64,000 bases of DNA. Origin: Phoebastria nigripes (taxonomy: Eukaryota > Chordata > Aves > Procellariiformes > Diomedeidae). Positions 21,261 to 33,050 of this stretch are shown here, piece by piece; positions within the stretch are counted from its first letter, which is position 1; the number at the start of each line of letters is the position of its first letter. Made by a program: the position numbers and the translations under genes. The notes beneath the pieces are model-generated. The model saw only the letters and a program-made list of their open reading frames with translations, had not been told where the DNA came from and did not search any database. The stretch is taken from positions 2,565,118 to 2,629,117 of the forward strand of contig JAYKAV010002442.1 in the NCBI GenBank assembly GCA_035582835.1. Reading direction: 5' to 3'.

Positions 21261-22784
21261 GCACTCGCACTCCTTCGGTCCCCTTCCACACCAGGAGGAA
21301 CTCGTGCCACCCCCTTCCAGCCGGCCAGCGTGATCCTAAACTCCACGCGGCTGCTCCCAGGGTGGGGGTTTTGGGGATGCTATCTTTGCCTGGGGTACAC
21401 CTCTCCCTGCCCCAAACAGCACCGGGAAGGGGGGAGCAGGGTGAGAAAAATATTGCACAAATCCCCCAGGCTCATCACACCAGTGAACAAGCCGGAGAGG
21501 ACCAAGCTCCGGTGTGCCACAGGGTTGATGTGCAGCACAGGGGCACAGCCATGGTGCTATACGAACCTGGCACCATGGCTCTGGCACAACTTCTGCCAAC
21601 ACGCATCATCTTGTTTGATTCTGGAAATACCCAGGCAGCCAGCAATGCCTTACTCTGCTCACTTGCAGACCTTCATTCCAAGTCCATGAGTACCCAGGTA
21701 CGTCAGTCCTACTGAGACAGCAACATTTAAAGGGCAATATGCAAGTTGCAAAGGGCAGGAAAACAGCAGGCTCTAGGAGAAAACTATCTATCTACACCAG
21801 CTCACCAGTTTTGATGCTGGACTGCAGGACACCAGGCCAGGATGGTCCCAACCTGCTTGCCTCGCAGGATCTGGGCCTGCAGGACCATCAGGCAATGCTG
21901 AGGTCTTCCACTATGTCTAAAATGCGAGAGGATGGTTGCAGGACCGCTGCCCACCAACAAGGAGCCGGAGCCCGGCTGCCCAGCTCAGCTCTCAGCACAG
22001 CCTCTCCTCCATCTCCAAACACCACTTCCAGCACCCTCCTCACCCAGCTCCTCATCCCCTCTCCTGAAGGTACCCTTCAGGAGGATGAGGCTCTTCGTTA
22101 TCGTAGGGCTGCTCCAAGCTGCACAGGTGACAGGAGGGTCGGAGAAACAGGCATTACTTGCAGTGGATTAGGAAGAGCCACAGGGGCTTTGGGAAACCAG
22201 ACCTTGGGGAAGACAGGGCCACTGAACTGACCTGCCCAGCATTAATTCTGCCCGATGCTGGGCTGAGCTCAGGGCCCAGCCTGGCTCCCCTTCATGCCTC
22301 GCTCTGCCCACCACTTCTCCAATTCATCAGCCAGTGCGACAGCCAGGTCAGACTTCCCTTCAATGCCCCTGATGCTTTGCAAGGTGAAATACTTCTCAAC
22401 CCAAGAGCGACTGGCATCACAAGCAGACTTTTGTTTTCCTCCAAAACACTGACCTGCCCCATTCCTCCACTAAGGGAAGAGACTTCTTCCCACGCGCACC
22501 AACACACAACACAAGAGCTCANCTGCTTGATGCCAGGCAGATCACTTGGGTTGACAGATGCTCTCTTCCCATCAGGAATCTGAATTTTCTGCTTGGGTTT
22601 GGGGGCAAGTTTTTCTGGCTGGGCAAAGTTTCCAGAAGGCTCTTTTACAGCATCTTCACTCCAGCACTTTTAGTGCTCCCAGTTGTTGGCTCTGCTCCCA
22701 GGACACAGCAGCATGCAGGAGGGAAGGGCACACGAGGGAAAAAAGGCAAACTTCTGGAGCACAAGAGCCCCGAGCACTACTCCT
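21261..22784. other. Unassigned intergenic sequence
   Basis: No gene, repeat or island is recognised. One N at 22522. Confidence 0.4.
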
Positions 22785-22880
22785 GTATTGACCCCTGGCC
22801 TGTACCCGATCTGAACAAGTCACACATATACACCTGCCTCAGTTTCCCCACCTATTAAAATAGCTAAATCCTGATTTGGC
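22785..22880 (-). repeat. MIR-like ancient repeat, reverse orientation
   Basis: TGCCTCAGTTTCCCCACC followed by TATTAAAATAG (about 22834-22865), preceded by CTGAACAAGTCACAC, is the reverse complement of the conserved MIR core. Only the core region is recognisable. Confidence 0.6.
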
Positions 22881-23154
22881 CCTTTCCTCCTCCTATTCCA
22901 AGCAAAGGATGGCACTCACTGGCAGATGCACTGCTAGATTTGCTGCATCTTCACCACCCTGATTTTCACCCCAGCAAAGAACCCCACACGTTGATGGGAA
23001 TATGGGACCCATCATATGGTTTAAATGACCCAGGGCTGTTTCCCAAAGTCCACTCAAAGGCCAGGAACACTTCCAGGCTCAGCCGTTCGCCCTCTGCCCC
23101 ATCCTCTGCTTTTATTCCCTCCCCCCGCTCCCCCAAGCATCCCTTGAAAGCGAA
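22881..23154. other. Spacer without features
   Basis: Nothing recognisable. Confidence 0.4.
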
Positions 23155-23290
23155 TGGCAATTGAGTTTGTAAGTCCCTATTCATCAAGGAAATTAATTCC
23201 TTATGCATAATTCATTTCTTTTGTCAACTTTTTTTTTTCCCCACAAATGCTCCCGAATGCATCAGGAGTGGAAGCAGCAATGGTAGAATG
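23155..23290. promoter_or_regulatory. Candidate conserved non-coding element
   Basis: CCCTATTCATCAAGGAAATT, AATTCCTTATGCATAATTC and CACAAATGCTCCCGAATGC surround a T9 run. GGAAATTAATTCC is a 13-base dyad. The island is isolated from others. Confidence 0.38.
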
Positions 23291-26200
23291 GGAACACAAG
23301 AGGCTGAGGGGGGCAAGAAATGGCCTCGCTATAAGCTGACCAGCCTATGCCCTGCACCAGCCCATCACTCCAACCCCTGGCTCGCAAGGTGTCCCATGAG
23401 GTGTCTGAGGAGGAGGGAGGCCATCACCAAGTTTGAGCTACCAATAAGCAGTGAGTTTGCTGGTGGGACAGAGAAGACCTGCGGGCTGAAAGTTTGTGCT
23501 ACGTCTATGTTGTTGCTTATGCCTGAAGGTAGTTGAGCTGAGGACGGTCTCGTGGTAGCTGAGCGGCATCTCAAGTGACAACTAAGAACCCAAAGAGTGG
23601 TCCAGGGCTGGCATGGAGCAGGGGCACTAGGGTGCACAGAAGACCAAAGATGGAGCAAGCTCTGAAGGTATGAAATCACAGTGCTCTGGTCCCTGAATCA
23701 AAGGTGGTGGCAGCCTCCAATCAGGCTTTCTGTCCTCTTCATAGCAGGTTATGCCGGCCTTGTGCTGCACTGGATGGACATGTCCTTCAACAGCTATCCT
23801 CTCCGGGTCCAGAGCGAGCTATCCAGCCTTCACCATATGTCTTGTCTGTAAGGAGGCATCCGCCCGTCTGGGTTATTTATGGAGGAGAGCACTGGAGCCA
23901 TGTCAGAGCCCTGCTGACTGCAGAAGCTTTGCAGATAGGTTTACCTTGTTGCAGGCACAAGTCTGGAAGGAGGCCTGGAGGTAATACTCACACCTTGTCA
24001 GCTCTTGGAAGGACAACCCAGGAAGATAAACCCAGTTGCAAGAGGAAGAGCTGGCTGGAGATGAGCCATGCCTGCACTCGGAGAGGGCTCTGAACCCCCC
24101 GTTCCTCCCAGTGTCAGGATGGGCCCGTGCCACCAGCACTCCTTTATTTCCCTGCAGCTCTCGCGGCTCGGCAGGAACGAAGCAACTCTCCCTGCCAGCT
24201 CCACCTTGCTCCTTCCCAAGGCAAGGAGATCCCGGCTCGCATCGGCACAGCCCAGCTCGGACACGGGGACACCATTGCTGAAACTCAGACTGGAAGCGCT
24301 GGGGCCACATGCAACGCCGTAGCCCCGGCAGAACGCCGCTAGTCCCAGTGGGATTGGGTACAACAGCAAGCTTGGGTTACAGGGCTCGGTTTACTGCTGA
24401 CCTATTGACATTTACACTCGCACGCAGCCGGTAAACCACCTTCAGATACCTGACCAAAAAAGACTGTGGCACTTGGCCCATGCTGCTAATCCCCAAACTT
24501 GAGGAGAAGTTCACACGCAGCACTCACACCCACGTACCGTCACTTCCCACCCTGCAAGCTGGGAAACCCCATATAAATAAAGCCTAATTGCTGCTACTCC
24601 GGCACAGCACACACAGGCAAAACGCGCGGTAGCAAAACAAACAGCAAAGCTCTGGGATTTCCCAACTCCTCCACAGACCAGACCCTCCAGCCGATGTTCA
24701 ACCAAAGTCAACAGGACCACTGCCTTACCTGCAAACCTGGCATCTCTCATGACCGAATTTCTCCCTCTGCTAGGGAGGGGAAGGCATTTTATAATGAAGT
24801 TGAATTCATTTACTGCTTCTGCGCTCACGACTCTCAGTGGCACTAAAGAAAAGGGGTGTGCTGAGATGCCACTACCATCTCCAACTCTCCGCAGAGGGGA
24901 CACAGCCCTGGCTGCATCCCACCCCAGCCCACAGAGCAAAAGGCAGCGGTTCGTGCTGTTCCCTGTACTAAATTTGGACAGTAAGTAACGCCACCTTGTC
25001 ACGGGGGTACAGACAGCGTTTGCAACGCCCCATTTAACTGCACTGTACTCCTATCCACAGGCTTCATCAGCATATTTCAGCGGCGCCTTGATGGATGAAG
25101 ATAGATGGGAGAACATCATCCTTGGTGAAATCACTGTTTTATCAAGGTTAAACCATCCTCACGCTGCACCACCTCCCTTTGTTGCTTCATTTCCAATCAC
25201 AAAATTAGCGGCAGACATAACACACGTTTGCACGGACCCCGTTGCTCCCTCCACAGCTCAGCTCTCCCTTCTGTGGGGTACAGAGGGAGGGGAAGCATGG
25301 GGAGACCTCTCCCATCTCCATGCCTAAGCCCCTCCAGCTCCATGGGCTCTGGGGACCCAACAAAACCCAAAATCCACATGGACTTCATGAAGTTGCCTCC
25401 ACGGCATGGAGGGCCAGTGAAAGCACAGCTACGTCGTCCATCAGGGCTCTCCAACAGCTCCTGCTAAAGCCAAAGGACCACCAGCCCTTCTCCTTTCACC
25501 TTGGCACACCACATCCACTGGCATGTTTCTGTGGGCTGAGCGCTAAAGCCATGGCGAGCAGAGGACAAGGAAGGAAAGCAGGAGGCAGGTAGGCTTTTGG
25601 TGGAGCCAGATGGCCTCATGGTGAAGGTACCAAGGGGAGCGGGATGCAGAAGGGCAGCAGCACAATAAATGACCTTTCTCCATTGTGAGCCTGGCTGGAT
25701 GAGGGCGGGAAAGCCTGGGCAATTCGAGGAAAAGGGCACCAGAGCTGGGGAGGGAGGAGAAAGGCTTTTATCTCTGGGTCAGAAGTTCAACCCCAGCCCA
25801 GGTCAGCAGCGACAGAAAGCTGTTGCCTTCTGACACCTCTCCAGCAGCCAGCTGGGCAGGTTGATGGATGTCCCCGTGGCTCCCAGCCCCAGCACTTCCC
25901 ATGTCCCCACCTGGCAGGCCGGGCACATTTCCTTCCAGCTCCTCCTGAGAGCCATNCCCTCCAGACTCAGGGGACATGGCCCACAGCAGCTGTGCTGGGT
26001 CACCGGGCAGAGCCAGGTGCCCCTGCAAACCCCAAGCACACTTAGGAGCTCTACCAAACGCCTTCCACGGAGCCCCTCTGCCGAGGAAGGCTTGTCCCCC
26101 TGTCCTGTTTTACCAAAAAGGAGAAATACGTGGTCTTGAGCACCATCCCTGGTGGATCACCTTGAATCATGCCATTTTTCCAAGATCAGACATCGTACGC

Positions 26201-26509
26201 TTGCCGTGGAGAAGACCTTGTGCAGGGTCAACAAGGCCCCAATGCGTCTTAGGCAAAATCATCAGACAAGAAGCCCTTGTGACTTGGAGCACCCATCCCG
26301 CTGGAAACCCTAGATCACAGGCTCCCAAGTCACTTTGACCCAGATTTCAGAGACCTTTTGGGACCAAGTCACCCCCTGCCCAGAGGCGAGGCCCCAGCAG
26401 AGGAGAGCACCTGTTATCCCTGCGGCCTCAAGCCAGGCACTCACTAGAAGAACATGATCCCGGTGGCTTGGGAATATATAAGGACAGATGACCAAGGTGG
26501 GCAGCATGC
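23291..26509. other. Unassigned intergenic sequence
   Basis: More than 3 kb with no recognisable gene, island or dated repeat. Frames up to 163 codons occur on both strands and match nothing I know. One N at 25956. Confidence 0.4.
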
Positions 26510-26800
26510 AGCTTTTAAAAACAGTCCGCAGGACCCCTCTCTGTAGCCCCGGGCTCCTAAATACCTTTTAAAAAATCTGTACCCCCTTTATAGCACTGTT
26601 TGTCTCCGCAGGGCGCTATTAAGTTACAAGAATATCTCTGGGCCCAGGGCCAGCTGCCGTGTTGTGTGGTCCCCATTAAACACAGATGGGTCGGACTGCC
26701 TCCTGCGGGGAGACCTGCTCCAGCCGTGGCTTTGCATCCCCCTCGTGAATAAGTCAGCCTTGGCGACTAGGATTTCTATCTAGCCCGTCACTCATTGCCT
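26510..26800. promoter_or_regulatory. Candidate conserved non-coding element
   Basis: Balanced-composition stretch with CAGCTTTTAAAAACAG, AATACCTTTTAAAAAATC, CGCTATTAAGTTACAAG, CCCCATTAAACACAG and GTGAATAAGTCAGCC. No frame longer than chance runs through it. Confidence 0.35.
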
Positions 26801-26879
26801 ACATGTTGCATAGGCCCCCTTGGCACCTTTCAACCAAGGCTCAACGGCGTTTTGCACCAAAAAAAAAAAGGTAAGATGG

Positions 26880-26930
26880 CTTGCAAGATCATTGGCTTTA
26901 CAGTTGGGGAAACTGAGGCACAGGCAACCC
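26880..26930 (+). repeat. MIR-like core fragment
   Basis: GGCTTTACAGTTGGGGAAAC and TGAGGCACAGGCAACC (about 26891-26926) correspond to the MIR core. Nothing recognisable extends either way, so this is only a remnant. Confidence 0.55.
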
Positions 26931-28765
26931 TGGGGNGCCATCTCAGGCTCATGAAATGCAGCACTGACCAGCCCGATTGCTGCACAGCTGCCCCCCTTCC
27001 CTCTCCCCTCCACCCTGGTTCCTCCTGCACCTCCTCTGGACCAGCTCCAGACACAGCAGGCCCAGTGGGTCAGGTCCGTGGGGGCTGCCAGCCCTCCCCT
27101 CCTCCTCCTCCAGTGGGATCTCTCCTTTGCTCTTTCACCAGCAGGGAAAAGCATCCCTGATATGCAGCTGAGCAGCCAACTGACCCTGGCAGGCAGTGAC
27201 CCAGGAGAAGGTCACTTATCAAGTCCTGCTGCGCTATCTGCTGCCTCCGAAGTCACCCCGGCTGCCGAGGGGAGCTGACGCCCTTGGGGGGCCGTGGGTA
27301 CGTGCACACACACAGACACCCACAAACTTTCCGGGAGAGGCGGCTGGTTTCACACCCCAGCTCCTTCAGGGCTGCTTCCCCACGCCAACGGCACCCAGCT
27401 GCTGGCAGGAGCAGGGCAAGCCTTGCCCTGGCTCCCCCCATCCCCTGCCNGCTCCTGCCATCCCCTTCCTGGTGCAGGCAGCTCTCGAGTTTGCAGGTAC
27501 CATCACAACAAGCCCGGTGGAGAAGGAGCTNGGGACGAGATGCTCGCAGGAAGTTTCCTCTGAGCTCAGCGTGCAGCGGTTGGCTCGCACTCCAAAGCAC
27601 TGCGGTTTATAGCCCTTATAAAAACATTTATATAGAAACTGCCTGTTCCTATGCATATAAGGCCAATGCCTTCAGACTTGGGCAGGCCCCAACACCANAT
27701 TCAGGCGCAGGGAATAACCCGGCTTCCCAGTGAGCCGAGCACATCCAAAGCTGGACAGAAACCAGCCAGCATCTCAGAAAACCTCTCCAAGAGCTATATA
27801 TGGATTTTGGAGCCCAGTCCCAGTTCACACTGGGAGAAGAGGCTAGGAGGGCTGTGCTGACCAGCACTCTTGAGACACGGCTACAGAAACACGTTACCAG
27901 AAAACTAAAGGGTTTCCAGCAGTCAAAAGAAAAGCAAAAGGTGGAGGCCTCCTTCACTTCACCCCATCCCCAGCGCAGCGAGGTAAAAGAGAGCACAGAT
28001 TAAACAGATGCAGCTTACGCTAGATCCTCAAACAAAACAAAAGCAAGACCTTCTGCAGTATAAATATGTCATTAAAAAGCACAGCTCTCGGTAACAGTAC
28101 TGCAGCAGCAGATGTTCCAACAGCCCAGATCTGGCTTAACGTGAGACATCCAGGTTGGAAAACGTGGAGCACATGAATCTTTCAGTTTTGCAAGGATCCC
28201 AATCCATGCCCAGCAGACAGGACCAGTTCCCTTTTACCCATTTCATACTGGTTGCCTCCAAATCTCCTTGGGTATCCCCACCAGGGGGAGCGGAAACATT
28301 TTCTCTCAGCTGCTAGTTCATATGCTACCACCAAGGAGATGCCTTCTTCCTCAGTTTCCCCAGCACCCAAACAAAGTGCTCACTCCCATGGCCACCCCGG
28401 CCCGGCACAAACCCATCCCCATGGCAAACGTGCCCCCTCCTCCCAGTACCAATCAGTTTGTTCTAGACCTATGCAGCTTTCATTAAGAGCTCACAGATCA
28501 TACTCGCCCCAAACTCCTCCGCCAGCCCTGACCCGGGCTGTCCTCTGCCACAGAGGAGGCAGCACCTCAACCATGGGGCAGTTGGGCATCTGTCAAAAGC
28601 AAGGACGGTCTGCAAAGCTTGGCTGTCTCATGGGCACATCCACTTCCAAGACTCAGGGACATTTGGACTTTGGTTCCTGGAGACAATTAAGAGAAATAAA
28701 TCTGGTTGCTTTAGCCCCAGTACTGGAGGAGGAACGATTTTCCCTGGCGCTAATGGAGGTGCTTT
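26931..28765. other. Unassigned intergenic sequence
   Basis: No gene is recognised. Ns at 26936, 27450, 27532 and 27698. A weak MIR-core-like CCTCAGTTTCCCC sits near 28350 but is too short to call. Confidence 0.4.
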
Positions 28766-28915
28766 TCCTTACATATATATCAGCTGAGATGATGTCCAAG
28801 CAGAACATTAAATTAGCCAGCCTCTATTAATTACAGCACTTCTATAGCTCTTCCCATCTTCCAAGTGCTTTACAAACAGCATTAATTCCTGCACATGTTA
28901 TCTCCTTTCCAAAAA
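28766..28915 (+). repeat. MIR-like ancient repeat, 5' part, next to an AT-rich patch
   Basis: From about 28830 on, CACTTCTATAGCTCTTCCC, AAGTGCTTTACAAACAGC and ATTAATTCCTGCAC follow the left-hand landmarks of the amniote MIR-like sequence (cell-type 'agcgctttacaaac' module). The preceding 60 bases (ACATTAAATTAGCC, TATTAATTACAGC) are AT-rich and could be either repeat or regulatory. Confidence 0.5.
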
Positions 28916-29204
28916 CCTCCCTGAAGAGCTGGCAAAGCCCCACAGCCTGGAGCGGCCTTGGAGCGAGCGGTCCCCACCCAGCCTCGTGGTCCCCCGCANG
29001 CATCCAGGCTCCCACCGTGCCTTTGCTCAAGACCATTGTTTGGAGCTGGAGCGGGAGCCTGGCTAATTTACGAGTCATCAAAAGGGCCAGGACTCCCCAG
29101 CGAGGTCTGTCCCCAGCCGCTCTCCCACGGGCTGGGACTTACTGCTGTCCTCCCACCCCCGAGGGCTGCTGGCACTCCAACTTCAGCATCTCTGCCTCGC
29201 CTCT
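28916..29204. other. Spacer without features
   Basis: GC-moderate DNA with one N (29000). It is the start of a 288-codon + frame that I reject as a gene. Confidence 0.4.
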
Positions 29205-29390
29205 CTCCCTGACTGGAGAATTTCTCCCACCATTAAAATTAACAAGGTGGGTTTGCAGAGACGAGCTCCCTACAGATCCCCTCCTGTTCCTGGAGTTTGG
29301 GGTTGTTTTTAAATTGAGTTGCAGTCCTGTAAGTGCAAAGTTATACCAAGCGCCATTTACTTTACTGCTGAGCAATGAGGAGCGGGGAGG
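29205..29390. promoter_or_regulatory. Candidate conserved non-coding element
   Basis: CCACCATTAAAATTAACAAGG, GGGTTGTTTTTAAATTGAG and GTGCAAAGTTATACC mark a compositional island. Absence of stop codons in one frame gives the longest open frame in the window, but its translation shows no domain. Confidence 0.38.
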
Positions 29391-31489
29391 GAAGCAGGGC
29401 GCTCCCCTCCCAGCACACCGTAAAGCACCCAGCGCACGCAGGCACGTAGATGCTGCCTACAGTTCTCCTCTGCTCCGGTCCGGCAGTGCTCTCCGTGCCA
29501 AGAGCTACAGCCTGGAAAATGGCACTTGTGCTAAAGTGCCCGCATTAATCAAATCTTCATTCACACCAGCAGAGAGAGAGAGGGAAAGGCAGAGAGATCC
29601 CACCAGCTCCCCGAGCCCAGCCTTCGGTCCACCCAGGCTGGGAAGAAGCGCACTCCAGTACTTTGCTGGCCAGCAGCCTCCGCGCAATGCGACGGAGGCC
29701 ACGACGGCAGAAAAGGGCAGCGAAGGCCTCCGTGTCACAGCTTTCACAGACCTAAGTGTTCCCAGGAAGAAAGGAAAAATTACAACTTTCCAAACTAGAT
29801 TAAGCAACACAGGCAAAAAGGACCTATGGCAGAAGAGGGCCATGGGATACCCAGCAAAATCACCAAGCCGTGCTTTGACCTGAGAGACTGACCGCAAGTT
29901 TCTTACTGGACCTGGGACCACCGATCCATCATCCACAGCATGCTATGGAGACAAGCTTAGCAATAGCAATGGGGACATCATGTGTTGGGCCCCCAGGGGC
30001 AAGGAACCCATGAGAGCGATCGCTAGAGTGAGGGCTACCCCTAACACCATCCAAATACAGGGCAACCTCGGCCTCTTAGCCACGACTGGCAGGAGCAGAA
30101 CAGATGCTAACCACATCAGCACAAACCTTGTACTGGGAGACCCAACACCAGACTGGCCCCTCNCACCCAAATCAGCAGGCTGGAATGGGTGGGCAGACAC
30201 GTACGGACTGACCCCTTCTCCAACACTGCAACAAGACCATCCTTCTCGGATATTCTTCTAAGCTGTTCTTGGACACCCATCACAAAGGTGAGTCTACCAC
30301 CTCCCCAGATGGGTTTACACTTGCACACGCAACCTGAAGAAGAGGTTGCTTGAATGTTGCATTTGTTACTACTTCTCACTTGGCTTTTGGTCTTATATTT
30401 CCTCCTTCAGTCTGCGAAGCAAGAGTATGTTTGCTGTCCTCTTTGGACTAAAGAGAGCAAGAACCACCTTGATTTTAGTCTGCCCAAGAGCCTAACTCCC
30501 ATACACTCCCATCNAGGAGACTGTAAGATAAGTCTTGTCCAAGCTTAGGCAGCTATCTGTGGCACTGGAAAAAAGTCAAATATAGATCATCCAAACCCCA
30601 AGCTAGNGCTCTGCCAGGAAAATCAGGGGAAAAAAGCATTGAACACAAAGTGCAAAAACAGGAAGGTGGAGCAGGGATTCCCCTCCCTCCCATTTTAATA
30701 ACCCAAGGTTGCAAGGACAGGAAGAGCTCTTCAAACTACACCGAGCTGGGCGCAGCAGCATCATGACCTTCACCGGTTTTCTGCTCATCGGAGAGGAAAC
30801 GAACACAACGTGCTCCAGTTTCTTCCACTCTTCTGCCTTTTTCTGTTCTCCACAGACTCTCTGGACAACCAGACAAGACAGACCTAATGCTCAAAGGGAA
30901 AGTCAGTGGAGCACAGCCGCGCGAAGACCTTAAGCCAACCTTAGATCAGACTTATCCCTTCCCTGCTGCGAAGGTATTGCAGGAAACGGTACCCTGGCCA
31001 CGAGAAATGAACCGTGAATCTTAGCAAAACCCCACCACCCTACACGTGCCAAACACTCATGGCTTCAGCATGCCTGCACAAGAAATGGGAAGATGCGCTA
31101 CAGGTACGTTGGGACCTCGTCCTCCCAACATCAACAGCTGGCTTCAGCTTCTCCCCTCCTCCCTGTTATGGCGTCTAGGGCACAGGACAGCACCACAAGA
31201 CAGGGCAAGGTCTCCTCCAGGCTTTGGTTACAAAGCAGCCTGGTGTTCAACCTGCAGCAACAGCAGCAGGCAGTGCTCGACAGCCCGTCCCCTTCAAAGC
31301 CATCACCTCCCAGCTCCGCAGCAAGCCGGCCAAGATGGCCACAGGCTTCCCTGATCAAGGTGTGCCACAACACCTTTGCTTGGCACTCGGAGGCGAGAGG
31401 AGGGAGAAGGAGAGTCTATCCAAAGCCACCTTCCAACCAGCCTTAATAAGTTAATGCAGAAATCTTCCCAAAGAGTCTGGCTATAGGAG
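29391..31489. other. Unassigned intergenic sequence
   Basis: A (GA)n run lies near 29570-29583. Ns occur at 30163, 30514 and 30607. No gene, dated repeat or clear island is recognised. Confidence 0.4.
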
Positions 31490-31970
31490 ACACTGGTCTC
31501 CACTGAATCAAGATCTGTTATGTTGTAATATAATAGATGTAAATTAAAACAGAAAATCTATCATGCCTCTAATGTAGCCTGATAGCTGAGCGTGTGGATC
31601 CGTACAAGCAGAAGCACAGAGAGGAAGGGTGATATATGGCGAAGCTGGATAGAGGGTGAAAAGCGTGGCGAGACGAGCCGGAGAATGGCGCAGTCCGCTC
31701 TACGCTCCTCAGACCCAAGGGCAAGAGAGGAATAAATGTTGATTAGTGTTGATTTTGTCCAACGAACGCTTGTCGAGTGACAGTTGGACTAAGCTGCTCT
31801 GAAAGAGAAGCATTAATCTTGGTCTGGTTTAAGTAGAGTATATTAATTTGTGTCATTTTTACTAAGTCGCACTGAGAAAGGCTTCTTACTGCTTTGCATC
31901 TGACTGCTTTGGTGGTTTAGCCTACTTTATTTTTTTTTTTCCTCCCTTTTTCCCTCCTTCCCCCTTTTAA
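31490..31970. promoter_or_regulatory. Large candidate conserved non-coding element
   Basis: An unusually long island with GTTATGTTGTAATATAATAG, GTAAATTAAAACAG, CTAATGTAGCCTGATAGC, TGTTGATTAGTGTTGATTTTG, GAGAAGCATTAATCTTGG and GTATATTAATTTGTGTC. There is no frame above chance. It ends in a T-rich tract at about 31925-31965. Length and uniform composition make it one of the stronger regulatory or non-coding-RNA candidates. Confidence 0.48.
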
Positions 31971-32945
31971 ACAGATACGGTGGCAGCAGCAACATATTCA
32001 AATAGCTCAGCAGGAGAGCGGGGGACCAAACGCTTCGCTCCTGGATTAAGAAAATAAACTCCCAGGGTGTTGGCATAGCAACAGCATTTCAGATGAACTG
32101 CTATATATTCTGTGATTAATAAATTAACATTTTTTTCATATGGTTGTTCCTCCTTTTCTTTCCCTCCTTCCGATGGCAGGAAGGAGAGCGGGAAGGGGGG
32201 GTGAGCAGTGCACGGGGGAGGCCGGCGCCGATGTCCCCATGAGCTGGGGACNGGGCTTTGCCCAAGCAGGGTGGCAGGATCTCCTTTGCTCTCTGTGCGC
32301 CCAGCTGCAGCGCGGAGCTTTCTGCACCCTACAGAGGCGCGGGAATACGACGGGGACACGACGCCCCACGTGTTGGGGCCAAGGAGAAATGGGCCTCGGG
32401 TGGATGGGGATGGAGACATGGCACAGCCGAGGAGGCAGGCGCAGGGGTAGGGCGCAGGCAGCCCTGCTGCAGGCAGGGCTGGAGGTGCTGCTGGTGCTGG
32501 GACGAGGCCGGTTTCAACTCCCCTTTTAGGGCTGAATAGCCCCNGCTGGCCAAGGAGTGTGCGCACTCTCACCGTGGAGGAATGAAGCACTCCTACAGCA
32601 GCAGGCAGCAGCGAGGGCAGGCGTTGCCTGCGCTGCTGGTCCTGGCTCGGTTACACTCCATTCCGGCTCTCGGCAGGACCAAGGGCCTCACAATTAGGTC
32701 TATGCCCCTTGCTGGCGGATCGGCCCTTTTGCAGCCACTTTCTCCTCTCCACTGCCTGCCTTCTTTTTTCCTTTTACTTACTTTTATGGAAAAGGGACTA
32801 GAGGGAGAAGCTAGAGAAAATACCGTGAATTAAGAGCAAAAGACTGCCAAGTTCCCCAGAGCAAACTGCATGCACAGAGTTAATTTTCCATGGCTGGAGC
32901 AGGTAACAAGAGCTCCCGCACGTTTCACAAGCCTTTCTGAACATA
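31971..32945. other. Unassigned sequence
   Basis: An AT-rich patch at 32090-32140 (TGATTAATAAATTAACATTT) may be a tail of the island on its left. The rest is GC-rich with overlapping frames and Ns at 32252 and 32544. Confidence 0.38.
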
Positions 32946-33050
32946 ACNGGGCGATCCCATTCTCCTACGAACAAGAAACCAGAGCCTCCCCGAGGAGCAC
33001 CGGTGAGTGACTGACCCAAATTCAAACACTTTCTTCCTCCTGCCAGCGCT
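32946..33050 (+). repeat. Probable MIR-like remnant
   Basis: GATCCCATTCTCCTACGAACAAGAAACC followed by GTGAGTGACTGACCCAAATTC lines up with the MIR core and its TAAGTGACTTGCCCAAGGTC block, at the right spacing but with many mismatches. Confidence 0.4.

Noticed and set aside
28340..28365. Short MIR-core-like word (CCTCAGTTTCCCC)
   Set aside because: Thirteen bases without supporting flanks can occur by chance.
29017..29883. 288-codon + frame, the longest in the window
   Set aside because: The translation shows no domain, runs through a candidate non-coding island and a (GA)n run, and has no splice or promoter context. Frames of this length arise in GC-rich DNA.
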